DNA of 64,000 bases from Ulva prolifera. Its lineage: Eukaryota; Chlorophyta; Ulvophyceae; Ulvales; Ulvaceae. The stretch is from contig CM041199.1 in NCBI GenBank assembly GCA_023078555.1, positions 7,693,315-7,757,314 on the forward strand. Direction: 5' to 3'. The translations under genes were made by a program, and so were the position numbers. Positions within the stretch are counted from its first letter, which is position 1. Every line of letters begins with the position of its first letter. The notes beneath the pieces are model-generated. The model saw only the letters and a list, made by a program, of their open reading frames with translations. It ran no database searches and was not told the origin of the DNA. Below are positions 1-12,024 of this stretch, piece by piece.

Positions 1-758
1 CCTGTCCATCCTGCACATGCATGGACCCACACTGGGGGAATCTGCGATCGAGGAGGGACAATGCAATGATGCAGCAGTGGGGTGCGACTGGTTGGAGCGG
101 GGGCGGCTGGGCGGTGTGGTGGCGAGCGCTGCAGAGGCAGCCACAGGGGTATGCTTGGCTATGCATGATCCGCCGCCGTTAGTAGTTGGAGACTTCCGTC
201 CAGGAGTAGTTGCTATTGGTTGGTTGCGCAGCGTCGTCTACTCCGGCAGCGCAGCCTCTGGCGCCGCACCCCAGAGGCAAGGCTGACGCTGCGGCGTGTG
301 TCTGCACTGCACATGGCATGCACTCTACCTCCCAGCTACAACTCCTAGAAAATCACATCATGACCACATGTGATGATGTGGGCTGATGAGTGGCATAATG
401 CATGCTGAAGCCATGGATGCAGGTCGGGGTGAGCCCCCCCACAGCCACGGACGGACACGCGATAGACAGCACAGCGATGATGCACCGCTTACCTGTTTGT
501 GCATGGTCCACAGGCAGCCTGCGTCTGCTCTGCAGGCGAGGGTTGCGGCCATGCATTTATAACGCATGCGGCGCATGCATGCAGGCGTGGGCCGAGGCCA
601 TGGCGGGCGCCTCCTGCTCCACCCCCAGCGCTGCCGCGGCGGCGCGCTCGCTCATGGAGCCGCAGGGGCCGCTGCTAGCCACCTGCGCCGCCTCTAGGCT
701 CACGGTCGGCAGCATGCACGAGTCGGCAGCGCACAGCACGGCCCCATGCGGCTGCTAG
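1..758 (+). CDS. Candidate 3' end of an unidentified gene (partial, 5' end off the window)
   Basis: A plus-strand frame is open from base 2 to a GTATGC donor after base 148. A TGCATGCAG acceptor, the form used by several well-supported introns here, ends at 584, and an exon 585-758 then reads to a TAG at 756-758. Both junctions are phase 0, so the two exons join cleanly. The second exon begins AWAEAMAGASC and is rich in Ala, Ser and Cys. I recognise no family. Exon 1 continues beyond the left edge, so no start codon can be named. A 29-bp tandem repeat overlaps the stop. The minus strand of 557-739 is also open, so strand assignment rests mainly on the matching splice sites. Low confidence. 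Confidence 0.3.
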
Positions 759-796
759 CACACAGCACGGCCCCATGCGGCTGCTAGCACACAGCG
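732..796. repeat. 29-bp tandem repeat, about 2.2 copies
   Basis: The segment starting CACAGCACGGCCCCATGCGG recurs with a period of 29 bp (starts at 732, 761 and, partial, 790). The first two copies are identical. It overlaps the proposed stop codon of the partial gene at the left edge. Confidence 0.85.
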
Positions 797-3313
797 CGCC
801 CGCGACAGCGCAGTTTGCAAGGAGCCCGGGGTATGGAGTGGCTCATGCAGATCTGTCTGACTCAGTTGATGTCATGTGAATGCGTGACGCTTGAGCACCT
901 CGGTGAGGAGCGAGCAGGCCATGCATATGGGATGCTGGCTGGGATGGGACACAGGTCGAGCTGCACAAGCCGACGGTGGTCCGCACGTGATTTCAGCTGT
1001 GCAGGCTGACCAACATGTGCGCGCTTCTGTCCTGTACACCTTGCGCGGCTTCAGGCCAGCACTCGGCGGATGGTGGCCGCCGAGTGCCTGGCTCCGGGCA
1101 GCAGGGGGCGTGTTGGATCGCAGTAGCCACTCACAGAGCACGCAGCTTGGCTAGCTTTGATGCCTGCTAACTTCTAACGGTGCCAGAAGGCAACCAATAA
1201 TTGAGATTCAGGGACAGCCGACCAGCCACCTTGAGACCTCGGCAGTTCTGCCTCACCAATGTGCATGTGATGGCCCTCAAGCACATGCTCATGAGGGTCA
1301 TGTAATATAAAGGTATACCGGTCTTACATCGACTGGGTCAGCAACGCTGATCAGCAGCATGTGTTTCCTCTCGTATTTTCTAGAGTTGCGTTTCCCCTTT
1401 CTTTTTCACCATAAGTTCCCGGCACTGTACCAACTATGCTAGCTTGTTGAGATAGCTATGACGTAGTGCCACATGTAAGGGCTTCGGACGGTCTCCGATT
1501 GACTGACGAGTGTGGTGTGCTTGTTTTTGGCAGCCATCAAGGGTGCCAGATTCTGAGATGTCGGGGTGGTTCGCTTGGCCTGATCTTGTTGTTCTTTGCC
1601 TCAACCTTTCTCCTTTCTAGGTTGCAAAGTCATATGGCTGTAGAGCTCGAGCCTCGTCAATGGCTGTGTGCAGATTGGTTCAGGTCGAAGCACTCTGTTG
1701 CGCTGACAAGGCATGCTAGCTAACTCATTGCGATTTTACATCATCAGAGAATGTTCACCACATCATTGTCGTCGCTGCACGCATTGATGGCGCGCTGCTT
1801 GCTACTGGAACACTGATTTTTAAAGACTGCTCATGCGCATCACTGCACGAAGTTGCGGTAACTAAACGTCTAGTAGCGATCAGCGTCGCTAAGACATAAT
1901 TGAATAGACAAAACATTGCGTGCTTCTGTCATTCAATCCTCTGGACGTGTGCTCCAGCACTGCATCACAGCTGTCCGTCCTCGGTCGACAGCAGGTGTGG
2001 CCCAGTCGATTATTAGAGATGTCATATCTGACATAACCCACATGGCACTTCATTCTGTTGTGCGAGATGAGCGCTTGTCGACTAGCCAGTCAATGGCCAA
2101 GACTCAGGAGCACCTGTGTGGATTCCATGATTTGAGAGATTTTCACGTGCCGGGGTACGACGAGCTGCACATAGCAGGTACAAAGTATCATCTGTCCCCT
2201 GCCTTATGGATCTCATTGTGTCAGGTCAGCTGTCCATCAGAGGGAGTGATGTCGATACGCAAGCATTCGATACTCAGCTGGCTGGCCTTCCGTAGCACTA
2301 AGCCTACGATCGTGTACCCCTAGGCCTACAAGACATCCATACTTCCGAGATTCATGGCCGTATACATTGTTTGAGGTCAAAGGCGCATGTTCGGATTCGA
2401 CCGCACAAACAATGTCTCACGGTCAGCTGTGGCAAGCGTGAGGGAGATCATGAAGCCCGAAACAATAATTGAGATCCGCGTAGTCATGGTGACTGTGTTG
2501 TTTACACACGTGTGCGTAGTGTTTGCTGGCTGCTACCTTGGAACGCAGGCAGAGCGTGTGGCGGAAGGGCGCGATAGCAAGGACGTCGCTGCCCCGAGCG
2601 CTATTTCTGCCAGCGGTGAGGACAGAGTTATTCCAGCGCGAGGCAGCAGATCGCCTCGTGTCACAGCAAATTAGCCTTGCTGCCTTTTTATAGCCTGCAA
2701 TGTATCTCTGCCCGAGGAGTCTGGTCTGGACACGCAAGTCGTGTGCAAGAGATCTTCAGGCCAAGTGGAAACAAATTTACGGCAATTCAGTCTTTGCAGA
2801 CAGCTTTCTCGGTAGACAGGCTCGTGGCTGGGAGATCGCAATTGTTAGCTTTCTCCGCAATGACCAAATTTGGGCAGAAGTAACGGGTCCTTAGGCTATG
2901 TTTAGCCGCTGGGCACGAATGGCAAGCCTCAAAATTGATGAGTTGCTGCGCCGAGTTTTATATTGATCATATGCCGGTGACACGGTGAAGCATTGACTCG
3001 CAGTGCTCAGGCCGGACTTGCCAAAGCGAGCTCCACAGGTACAACCTTTCCTCAGCAGACGCTGAGCGCACACTACCTTTTTCACTGTCAGATACTGTCA
3101 TGGTCTCACGCACTGCCGGCTGCTGCTTCGCTGTCCATGCTCAACTCGTAGCACGATGTGTAGACCGTCCTGATCTAACCTGGAAAGGCGCCTTGTATAC
3201 AAGCCTGGAGCCTCCGCGTGTGTTGCTGCTTCTCCTGACGCGCGTCCATTTTGTCAGGGAGTGCTGAATAGAATGCTCTCATGTGGCAACAATGGCACCT
3301 CTGTCTTGGCTAA

Positions 3314-3369
3314 TGGCTGCAGCCACCTGCACCCAAACGTTAACGTTTGGGTGCAGGTGGCTGCAGCCA
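3314..3369. repeat. 56-bp perfect palindrome
   Basis: Two 28-bp arms meet at 3341/3342 with no spacer and no mismatch; the centre is ACGTTAACGT and the outer ends are TGGCTGCAG and CTGCAGCCA. The perfect match implies a young foldback insertion, active maintenance or a function as DNA or RNA structure. No gene overlaps it. Confidence 0.95.
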
Positions 3370-3371
3370 GG

Positions 3372-3405
3372 TGATCAGTACTAACTGTTGAGTTAGTACT
3401 GATCA
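3372..3405. repeat. 15-bp stem hairpin with 4-nt loop
   Basis: A perfect 15-bp stem (TGATCAGTACTAACT and its complement) encloses a GTTG loop. It begins two bases after the 56-bp palindrome, so two unrelated perfect hairpins stand side by side. Confidence 0.9.
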
Positions 3406-5742
3406 GCACTGCACTGCCTAGCTGCTGCACAGGCTCATCCCACAATGCACACATTTGCCACACATACTCTGATCCCAGACACGACTCACTGGGGATAGGT
3501 CTTGTGCGGGCATTGCCACGGCCGCGTCACCAGATTTCAAAATGTTTGCTTCAATGCCTCTCTGCACCCGTTGAAACCCCCCCCCCCCCCCTCCCCATTG
3601 CAGAGCTTTTGCACTATGCTTGCACCTGCAGTACTCGAATACGGCCAGAGAGAGCTCAGAGCGGGACTCTCCTGGGCGCTGCGCACGCCGGGCCTTGGGA
3701 GCGCGGCTTCACGCAACGACCAACAATCAATGAAATGACCAACAATCTCTGACTTCAGGCCATGGCCTGCCCAGACAGGTAACAGCATCTCACAGTGACG
3801 TCGACTCGCTCGGGCCCATGCATACGCTTTGCGCCGCGGCAAAGTGGTAGCTTGCACGTTTTGGTTCTGGTGCATGCATATATGCACGCCCCATGCCGCC
3901 TCTTCCGTCTCCCATGAATCAATCAGTCTCTGTGTGAGTGCCGTGGAGATTGCAGCCGCGCCATGCACATAGCTGCGGCCATCCCTGACTAATTTCTCAT
4001 GTGATGCAGGTTCAGGCGGTCTATGAGCCATATCACAAGACCTACCATGGCGGCAGATGCAACCCCTGCGCGGCCATGCGCCCAAGGGATCGGCCCATGC
4101 GCTCATCCCGTCTCCTGCGCTCGCGGCCGGCCCGCACTGCGGCTGCAGCTGGAGCTGCCGTCCTGCCGCCACGCCCTTGCAGGACTGTCGACGGTGCACG
4201 AGGATGCTGCGGACCGAGCCGTGATGGCATCGTCATCGGCTGAGGCACAGAGGACACAGAGGACACGCCCATGCTGCCGGCCGGTGCATGCATGTGTGGA
4301 GTCACTCACTGCCAGCAGACTGGCCAAAGATGCTGTGCCGGACGACTTCCGCGAGAGGAGGGCAGTACTAGAGCGGTGTGTCTCTGTCACGACCCGGGCT
4401 CATGATCAGGAGCGGCCGTGGACGGGTGGATCAGGCGGCGCCCCGGTACTGCTAGCTGCACCAATTGACGTGGGGTGCGGCTCCTGTCCCACGTTGATCA
4501 ATTGCGATGATGTAGCCCTGTGCACTTTGTGTAGTGCATCAATTGTGGTCTGTCAACGCTTGCACAGTGCTTGCCCCCGCGAGATAATGTACATATGTTG
4601 CCGCGGAAATGTGTCACAGCTGTGCGCAGTATGCAAAAACACTGAATTCAAACTGTTTTTATTATGGCAGCCGGCACAGTGGCGCAAGCGTGTCCAAGCT
4701 TGTGCTTCTGGCGGGAAGAGTTCGTACCTTCGCTGAGCGCGCTCTCGGTCAGCTGGGAGGACCGATTGTTTACAGCTCCGTGCCCAGTAGATCGAAGGCG
4801 GATGCCTGCCGGAGGTGCAATCGAGCGTTCGATAGTCTATGCAGGAGGAGATCCCTGGCTGCCATGACATAAGACAGCGTTTCTTACTCAGTTTCTGTTC
4901 ATGCGAACGAAGCTGACAATTCGGCAAACCCACATCGAACAGTCGAAGTCGATTGGAGTGTTGCATGGCCGTCGAGGCTTCGTGAGGTGCTACTAATGAG
5001 ACGTATATGTAGCGGTGCACCGCGGTGTTCATAGCCATGCATGGCCGCTGGTCCCGTTGACTTGCGATTGGTAGCGACCTTGCCTACGGCATGCATTTGC
5101 ATATGATGTGTACAAGTGGCTGAGACGCTGCGTCATGACGGTCTCGCAACGTGTCGCAACGTCATGTTCAAGTTCATAGAGTGATAATGCGCTCTCGCGA
5201 AGTACCGCCGTGTCTACCCGTGCATCAGTGTGGATCGCGAGTCGGGGGCTGCAGCAGAATCGCGCATCCCGAGCGCTTCCAGCATCTCGGGCGCTATATA
5301 TGCAGGCGCCCACAGAATCATAGCAGCTGATGCGTGATACCTACACTCCATGCATATGCCAACTCTCATCCAGTACAACACAAACGTCTGAGGTCCACTT
5401 CCCAGCAAATCGGTTCCGCCAAGCGCTACCAGCGACCCAGTGACTCAATTTCAAGGTCACAAGCCCTGTTTGACGGAGAGGACAAGCAGCCCTCAATTGA
5501 GCTTGCAAGCTGCAGCCAGGCACATCGTGATTGCTCAACGAATAAAGATTTCCGGACTTCAGCAGCTGCACAAGCTCAAGGGAGCACAACAGAGCAACAC
5601 CACAAGAGCCTCAGGGGCTCTGAGTCAACTGTGACCTCTGCCAGCAGGTGCGCCTTTGCAAAGCAACCTTCTTTTGCTAAGAAACGCTGCCAGTGACGTC
5701 TTTGCCTACTCTTGCTGCAGTCATCTAGATCTGCTTGCAATG

Positions 5743-5764
5743 ATTGTCAACAATTGTTGACAAT
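5743..5764. repeat. 22-bp perfect palindrome
   Basis: Arms ATTGTCAACAA and its complement meet without spacer. It lies in AT-rich intergenic DNA; no neighbouring structure is apparent. Confidence 0.85.
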
Positions 5765-6079
5765 TATTTCCAACTGCATGGCAACTCTGTCGACTGGCAG
5801 TAGTCGAGTTGCTTCACTGGAACCTCTCGGAGCCAGAAAATCTACTCCGAAGCAAACGGTGCCTGCAGCTGCCTTTGGGGAGGCTGTGATCCTGCAGGAA
5901 AGTTGCACTGGCTGTCACTACAGCCCCCGCACTGCCATATGCAAAGAAACCAACAATAAACCCATATGCCTTTTGCAAATACATGCCATCTCATTCCGTT
6001 CAATTCAGGCAAACTCATAAACTCTACTGTACATGTATTGGGACAATTCACACTGCACGGATACAAAAGTGCAAACAGT

Positions 6080-6210
6080 GGGGGTTTCCAGGTGGATTTC
6101 CCGGGGCCCCTTCCGGCATATGTACATGTGGTCTCGTTAATTCGGAGGTGTCAGGGTGTCAGTGTCCGTGTCCGCTTCTGGATCTCAGTAAATTCAGATT
6201 TACTTGACTT
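6080..6210 (+). repeat. Dispersed repeat, copy 1 (SINE/LINE-3'-end-like)
   Basis: This segment and 55715-55828 share the same order of blocks: GGGGTTTCCAGGTGG, CTTC/CCGGCATATG, GTTAATTCGGAG, GTGTC/TGTCC, CTCAGTAAATT and AGATTTACTT. The two differ by small insertions and substitutions. Copy 2 ends in a TTTAC array, the type of short 3' tail left by non-LTR retrotransposition. There is no coding capacity. The class is an inference from two copies. Confidence 0.6.
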
Positions 6211-7998
6211 CACAGTGCATAATTCTTGGGAACTCTTTCCATCTGCAGTGTTTGAGGTGGAAATTTCCATGGTCACTGAAGTGCCCTCTCTGCACAAGAG
6301 ATCAGAGACTGCAGCTGTCTCACTAAGAATTTTCAACCCAACTGCCAACACTTGTTTTTAGTATCACGCAGGCCTGTGCACCTAGGTGCATCTGAATATT
6401 GTTTCTAGCAACACCCAGCAGCACTGGAACATTTTCAGTCAGTGGGGGCCTCAGTGATTACTCATGGCGACATGCATATGCTACCCTGCTTCCCCAGATT
6501 TCAGTCAGGCAGCCATGCATGGTGCCCTGCAGTTCCACTTATGTAAAACAGTTCTGACCTTGACTTCATGATGCATACGAGTGTGCGAACATGTCACATT
6601 TTACATGAGCAATGGAACACAGCTGATGCATGTAAGGACGGTTCCCAAGCTGCTGGCTGCTGGCAGCTGGCTGCTGGCATGCCAAGCCCGCCAAGCCTGG
6701 GATGCCACATGATATCATATGCCACACAGGATAGTGGCACTGGGCACTGTGGCCAGCGCCGTGTACATGTGCTTCCTTAGCTGGCATGCCAGCACTGGCA
6801 GTAGGGACACTCTGCAGTGCCAGTGGTTCCCACCCAGCTGTTGCTTGGCCAAGCGCCGTGCTTACGTATCTGCATCCTCACTGAGGACTGGCACAAATGT
6901 GGCACAAATTTAAGGTTCCTTTGGCAGGCCAGAGCACCAGCATAATGGCCAGCCAGCGGTCCTGATGTGCGTGCGTTGGGTCTTTGATGTGCTTGTTTGT
7001 TGCCCTGACTGCACACCTACAGCCTGAGATTCCCACAGTCTGCCAGGGCCCTGCATGCATGCATGCATGCCCAATACCTTGATTTGATCGCCAACAGTGT
7101 CTACCTGGACTCGAGCTCGAGGTCTTGGTTAAGGCTGGGAGAGTACGTTCATGCTCCTTGTGGCAGTACTCTCCGAGAAGTCCCCGGTGACGCCCTGCTC
7201 AGATCCGTCCTGCTCAGATCCGCGAGGCCTAGGTCTTCGACAGAGCAGCTACCAAATCCTGGGGTCCCGTCGGCCGAACGCTGTCCTGCAGGCGCATGCA
7301 TTGTTTCCTCCAAACTGAGTCAGTATCCGTCTTTGTCATCGATTTCGGGCGTGACCTCGTGTCAAAAATTTATGCACCTCGATCTATCGCACGTTGCCAG
7401 GTGCGATGTTGACGGCCGCAGCCGAGAACGCGTCAACGCGCCACCGCGTTCGGTTTCTCTTCCCTGCTTGCTCGTCGCCACACACTGTCTCGCAAGCTGA
7501 TGCCGCGTGTCGCTGCTGATCATGAGTCATATGCATGGCGGCACCTGGCACAGCAGGTTTACCTGTGCCCATGGCGTCATGCCTAATTATCTCGGAGGTA
7601 TTCATAAACAGTAGGCTTAAGTTCACCGTCCCGTGCCGCATTTTTTTATTTTATTTTTTCACCCAGCGCCACACGGATGCATCTAGCTACAGCTATTGAG
7701 CTCTACAGCCGCGGATTCCATGAATCTCATCAGCAGCCATGGGCACGTTGCGGCACAGTCTAGGCGCATACGTGCAGGCATGCATGTAGAGCATGTAAGC
7801 GCTAGCATGCCCGGCCTCTGTCCTGTGTAACTACATGTAGAGCGTGGCATGTCGATGCCTCCATCAACCCGGCAGCTGCAGTAGTTGTTGCTGTGCCTGG
7901 CGTGCAAGCCGGCATGCATACGCGGGGCTCGGGTGTAACGGTCCGTGTCAGTTCTGCAGGCGGTCTAACACAGCCCTATAGGACATATAGACAGAGCA

Positions 7999-10293
7999 AT
8001 GGCGATCGCGAGGTTAGCTGCCGCCGCCGGCGCCGCGAGTCTGCTCGCGCTCGGCTCGGCACAAGCACGTGCGCTCCGTCCCCTGACACCCTGCTGCAGA
8101 CCTTCCGCACGACCCCTGCCACACACACCGGTTCACGACACCTCTTACACCTCCTTCTGTGGGCACCACCTGTTCCATCTCGGAACAGCACCTCGAGTCT
8201 CAGCTGTCAGTGCAACCATACGCATGGGTCTCATGCATATGGCATGCAGAGAACTTTGCGTCGTGCCGCATCTCCATCTCGAGTTCCTCGGTGTCCGAGT
8301 CCGAGGCCGTCGCCGTGACCGCGGCGCAGCAGACGTCAGCCTTCATCTGCGACCCTGACGGCAGCCTGCCCGTGTCCGAGGTCGAGGCCGCGTCCGCCGT
8401 GCTTGCGGAGGCCACCGCCTTTGCGGCAGCCACGGCGATTGCCAACATCACCATCGGCTGCATCGCCAGTGCGCCCCCCTCCCTGCCCTGATAATTATAT
8501 ATGTATACCTGATCCACACGTGTCTGTTCTTCTGCCAGGTTTCTGGAGGCAATACGGCTGGTAACCGAATGCATGCATCTCATGCATGTGGGGTAAGCTG
8601 TAGTGCCAGGGATTGGCCCCGCCTGCCCTGTGCCACGCTCTGCCGGCCACGCCAGAAATGCGATGCGCGCCCGTTGGGTCTTCTTTTCAAGTTCATGACC
8701 TTGTGGTACATGTCAGTGCATGCTGCAGCCCGGACACCGGCCATGTGCATCACAGCAGCGCCGTGTGCAGGTGGCAGTGGCAGCTTCCGCGTCAACGGCC
8801 GCTCCCGCGCGAGCGCCCAGGCCGTCGCGTTTGCCGAGGCGTACGCCGAAACCCTGGCGGAGGCCGAGGCCTGCGGCGGCTGCACCGCCGCGGCCACCTT
8901 CCTCGGCGAGCGCGTGGAGGAGGTCCTCCTGGAGGCAGTCGCCGAGGCGGAGGTGTCCCTCGCGGCCTCAGCGGGGGCACCGCTCGAACTGCGATTCGAG
9001 ACGTTCGTCGTGGAGGTTGTCGAGGGCGTGGCGACGGCCGTGGCGCGGGTGCGGCCGCCTCGGCGCTGCATGTTGCCAGCCGCTCTATCTGATCATGCCC
9101 AAAACAAAGCTAGCTATTCCACAGCCAACCACAGCGTTGTGACACAGTCGCAAAGGGGCCTGTGTGCGGTGCAGCGTGAGTTCGCCTCATGCTTTGCACG
9201 TCCGGCAGGGTGTCCCAGGTGCCACATGTATATGTGTCCACCCTGTCGGATCAAGTAGCACCGTGCCTGGCTGACATCATCCACGTGTGCTGTGCAGGCC
9301 CAGTCAACAGCCCGTGCGAGTGTTTTGAACGGCTGTGAGGCCTCCACTGTGTCCGCCGCTGCCGCCCCCTCGCCACCCGTGATAGCCGCGGAGGCCGCCC
9401 CAGCGCAGCGCTCCGTGGCCGTGGCCCAGCCTGTCCCGGAGAGCGACCCGGAGCCCGTTCCCGAGCCTGAGCTGAAACCTGCGCCCAAGCCGGAGCCGAA
9501 GCCGGCACCACAGGCTGTGGCCAAGCCGGCGCCCAAGCCGGAGGCAAAGCCGGATCCTGTCCCAGAACCAGCTCCCAAGCCCGCCCCGGAGCCAGCCCCC
9601 AAGGCTGACCCGCAGCCGACCCCCAAGCTCGCAGCCGAGCCCGCTGCGGAGCCAGCCCCCAAGCCGGCCCCGAAACCCCCCGCCGAGCCTGCCCCCGAGC
9701 CGGCCCCCAAGCCCGCAGCCGAGCCCGCCCCCGAGCCGGCCCCCAAGCCCGCAGCCAAGCCCGCCCCCGAGCCGGCCCCCAAGCCCGCAGCCGAGCCCGC
9801 TGCGGAGCCAGCCCCCAAGCCCGCAGCCAAGCCCGCCCCCGAGCCGGCCCCCAAGCCCGCAGCCAAGCCCGCCCCCGAGTCGGTGTGCGCAGGCGAGTGC
9901 GTCACGCGGTTCCGCCGCTGCGCCGGCTCTGGCATCACCGGCGTCCTGCCGTGCTGCGACAGTGGCTACGAGTGCGTCTCACGCAACAGCCGCTTTGCAC
10001 AGTGCCGCCCAGACGGCCAGGCGCCGCCCATTGGCACCTGGGATGGCTCCATCCTCTCCTGCACCCTGACCACAGCCGATGCTGACTCAGCCGGCACCAC
10101 CGTCACCCGTACGTCCAGTGCACAGTCAGTGTCACCTGGGGCCTCTGCCACCGCGCGAACGAGTGCAACCGTTCGCACCTCCTCCACCACATCAAGCCGC
10201 TCAACCGTGTCTACAAGCGGCCGAGGCACAGCGCGGGCGTCCTCCCGCGTCTCGGTGACGCGCCGCTCCGGTGGCGAGTTCTATGAGGAGTAG
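7999..10293 (+). CDS. Secreted Ala/Ser/Pro-rich protein with CBM1-like Cys module
   Basis: Four exons (7999-8068, 8250-8468, 8771-9048, 9298-10293) join in phase with donors GTGCGC, GTGCGC and GTGCGG and acceptors ATGCAG, GTGCAG and GTGCAG, giving 520 residues. Residues 1-23 form a signal peptide ending in GSAQA. Exons 2 and 3 encode Ala/Glu/Val-rich segments with sparse Cys (for example CGGC), a style I associate with extracellular proteins of Chlorella-like algae. Residues about 233-384 are a Pro-Ala-Lys/Glu tract with five 12-residue units. Residues about 386-425 carry eight closely spaced Cys in a pattern like fungal-type cellulose-binding CBM1 (CCDSGYECV, then FAQCRP). The tail is Ser/Thr-rich, as in O-glycosylated proteins. 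No catalytic domain is seen. The likely role is in cell wall or matrix binding; this is inference. The start is fixed by the signal peptide. Confidence 0.85.
9703..9882 (+). repeat. 36-nt coding minisatellite, five units
   Basis: Five units of 36 nt encode variants of APKPAAEPAPEP inside the Pro-rich tract of the secreted protein. Units differ mainly at Lys/Glu and Pro/Ala positions. A less regular Pro-Ala-Lys tract lies upstream to about 9430. Copy number is a likely length polymorphism. Confidence 0.85.
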
Positions 10294-11948
10294 GACGTGC
10301 ACCTACCCAGGCTCTGTTTTCTTCTTTTCTTTCTAGTCGGACTGGTCTCTGATCCGAAGCACATCGTCGGGGGGATCACGTGTTGCGGTTGTGCAATGCA
10401 ACAGAAGTCTCCTCATGGGACAGGGGCTGGGATGTTACATGCATGAAGATACAGCATGCATGACGTCCACATGCGTGTGCACGGGGGGGTTGCTTGGCTC
10501 CGTGGCTTCAAAGTGAGGACCTACATATGTATACACCATCCCTCCGCCTGACCAGGTCCAAGAGGAACTCCGGCAATGTGCTGCACAGAGAAGCGATGTG
10601 CTTTACACAGACGGAAGAAATCGCTGCGTTGGCTGAAAGAGGGGTGTGGCGCGCTCGTGCTGAGGGGTGGCATGCTGTCTGTGCAAGGCCGGCCCAGACA
10701 GCGAACCCCCTCCCGCACTTGCGCGAGCGTTGCTCATACCTTGCTGTGCACCCTGACGCAGGTGTGCACATGCATGCTTTGCAGCGTGTCAGCATTCGGG
10801 TTAGTCCACTTGGGGCCTGGCCAGTGCGAGGTACATGTGGTACATGTGGAGTGTTGCGGTGTGTTTGCGAGCGGAGTCGTGCCGAATCACAAACCAGGCC
10901 GCGCTGGGGAGCTGGGCTCAAGGGTGCCCCAGCTTGAGCTGTGCCAGGGTGCAGCAGTCCCGGTTGCGAGTGTGACTGTATGTTGATTGCAGTGGATTGC
11001 AGTGGATAAGGTCCAGCTCTGCGCCGTGCTGGCGGAGCACAGGCCGGCCTGCACGTCGCAGCTTGAGCTGTGGCTTCGTGGTTGTATGAATGAGACAGAA
11101 ATAGCACACGCCGGTGGACTGCTGATGCTATGGTGCCCTAGGCGGCTTTGTGTAATGATGTTGGGGCACTCCATTGCAGTGTCTGGTTGTGCAAGCAAAG
11201 TACGTGTGAGGTAAGGGACACAGATGTTGATCAGGGAGATTTTTAGCGTTGCGGTCACCAGCTGCAGAGGCCTTGGTGCAACCATTGCACTGCAATCAAG
11301 TCGTGCTTTTTGTTCATGCTTGTGGTGCAATGCAATCAGTCTCAATGTTCCGTCATGCAGTGAACCGAGCTCATCAACTTTGAGAGTCCAGGCGCTGGAG
11401 TCTGCGGCGTCATGGCGTCTCTATGCAGCAGTTGGTTCTGGTGGGGTGGGGAAACCTCCTCCCTGCATGTGGCTATGGTGTGTTGATCACGTTCACACTT
11501 GCACAATACGTGGGTGCCAGTACCACTGCCTTGAAGCAGCCGGTGCAATCGGGTGCGGAGCCATATCGCGGCATGCATCATCACACCCAATTTGAACCAG
11601 CCAGCAAAGAGCAGACTCGTACACCCTGGACTTAACATGGGCACCAACAGTAACCGCCTGTTGCGCATGCTCATGTTCCGTTGCGCTGACTCTGCTGCCT
11701 GACTCTGCACCAGGCAGCAGCGAATGAGCGTAAGTGCTGGCGCATGAACCCTTTAAACTGGAGGTGTGCGGTCACTGTCACTGCCGCAGATGTCATGCCC
11801 TGCAGCAGCATCCCCTGGTTCGGTGGGCCCGATCAACTGAAAGAAGCAAGACTAGATTACAGTCCTGGGTATGCTCGAGGCAACCCAACACTGCATTTCA
11901 GCATGGACAATTGGCAGGCACACAATGTCCGCTTGTCTGGCTGGCCTT

Positions 11949-11978
11949 CGGTTGTAAGTTACATGTAACTTACAACCG
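11949..11978. repeat. 30-bp perfect palindrome
   Basis: Two 15-bp arms (CGGTTGTAAGTTACA and its complement) meet in ACATGT without mismatch. A 26-bp-period direct repeat follows at once. Confidence 0.9.
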
Positions 11979-12024
11979 CATGTTACATGCGACAGGCTGT
12001 ACAACATGTTACATGCGACAGGCT
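11979..12024. repeat. Direct repeat, period 26 bp, two copies
   Basis: CATGTTACATGCGACAGGCT occurs at 11979-11998 and again at 12005-12024. The repeat abuts the 30-bp palindrome, and both share the GTTACATG core. Confidence 0.9.

Larger units (their letters stand above)
759..7998. other. Gene-poor stretch, no gene supported
   Basis: Base composition is more AT-rich than in the firm genes. Several open frames exist, but none resembles a known family or joins to neighbours through convincing splice sites. The best are a plus-strand frame at 4023-4736, whose part at 4310-4380 (LTASRLAKDAVPDDF) looks exon-like, and a Ser/Gln-rich 120-residue plus-strand frame at 5334-5696. A 15-base C run lies at 3577-3591. 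Palindromes and a dispersed repeat are listed separately. The segment may hold small unrecognised exons. Confidence 0.5.
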
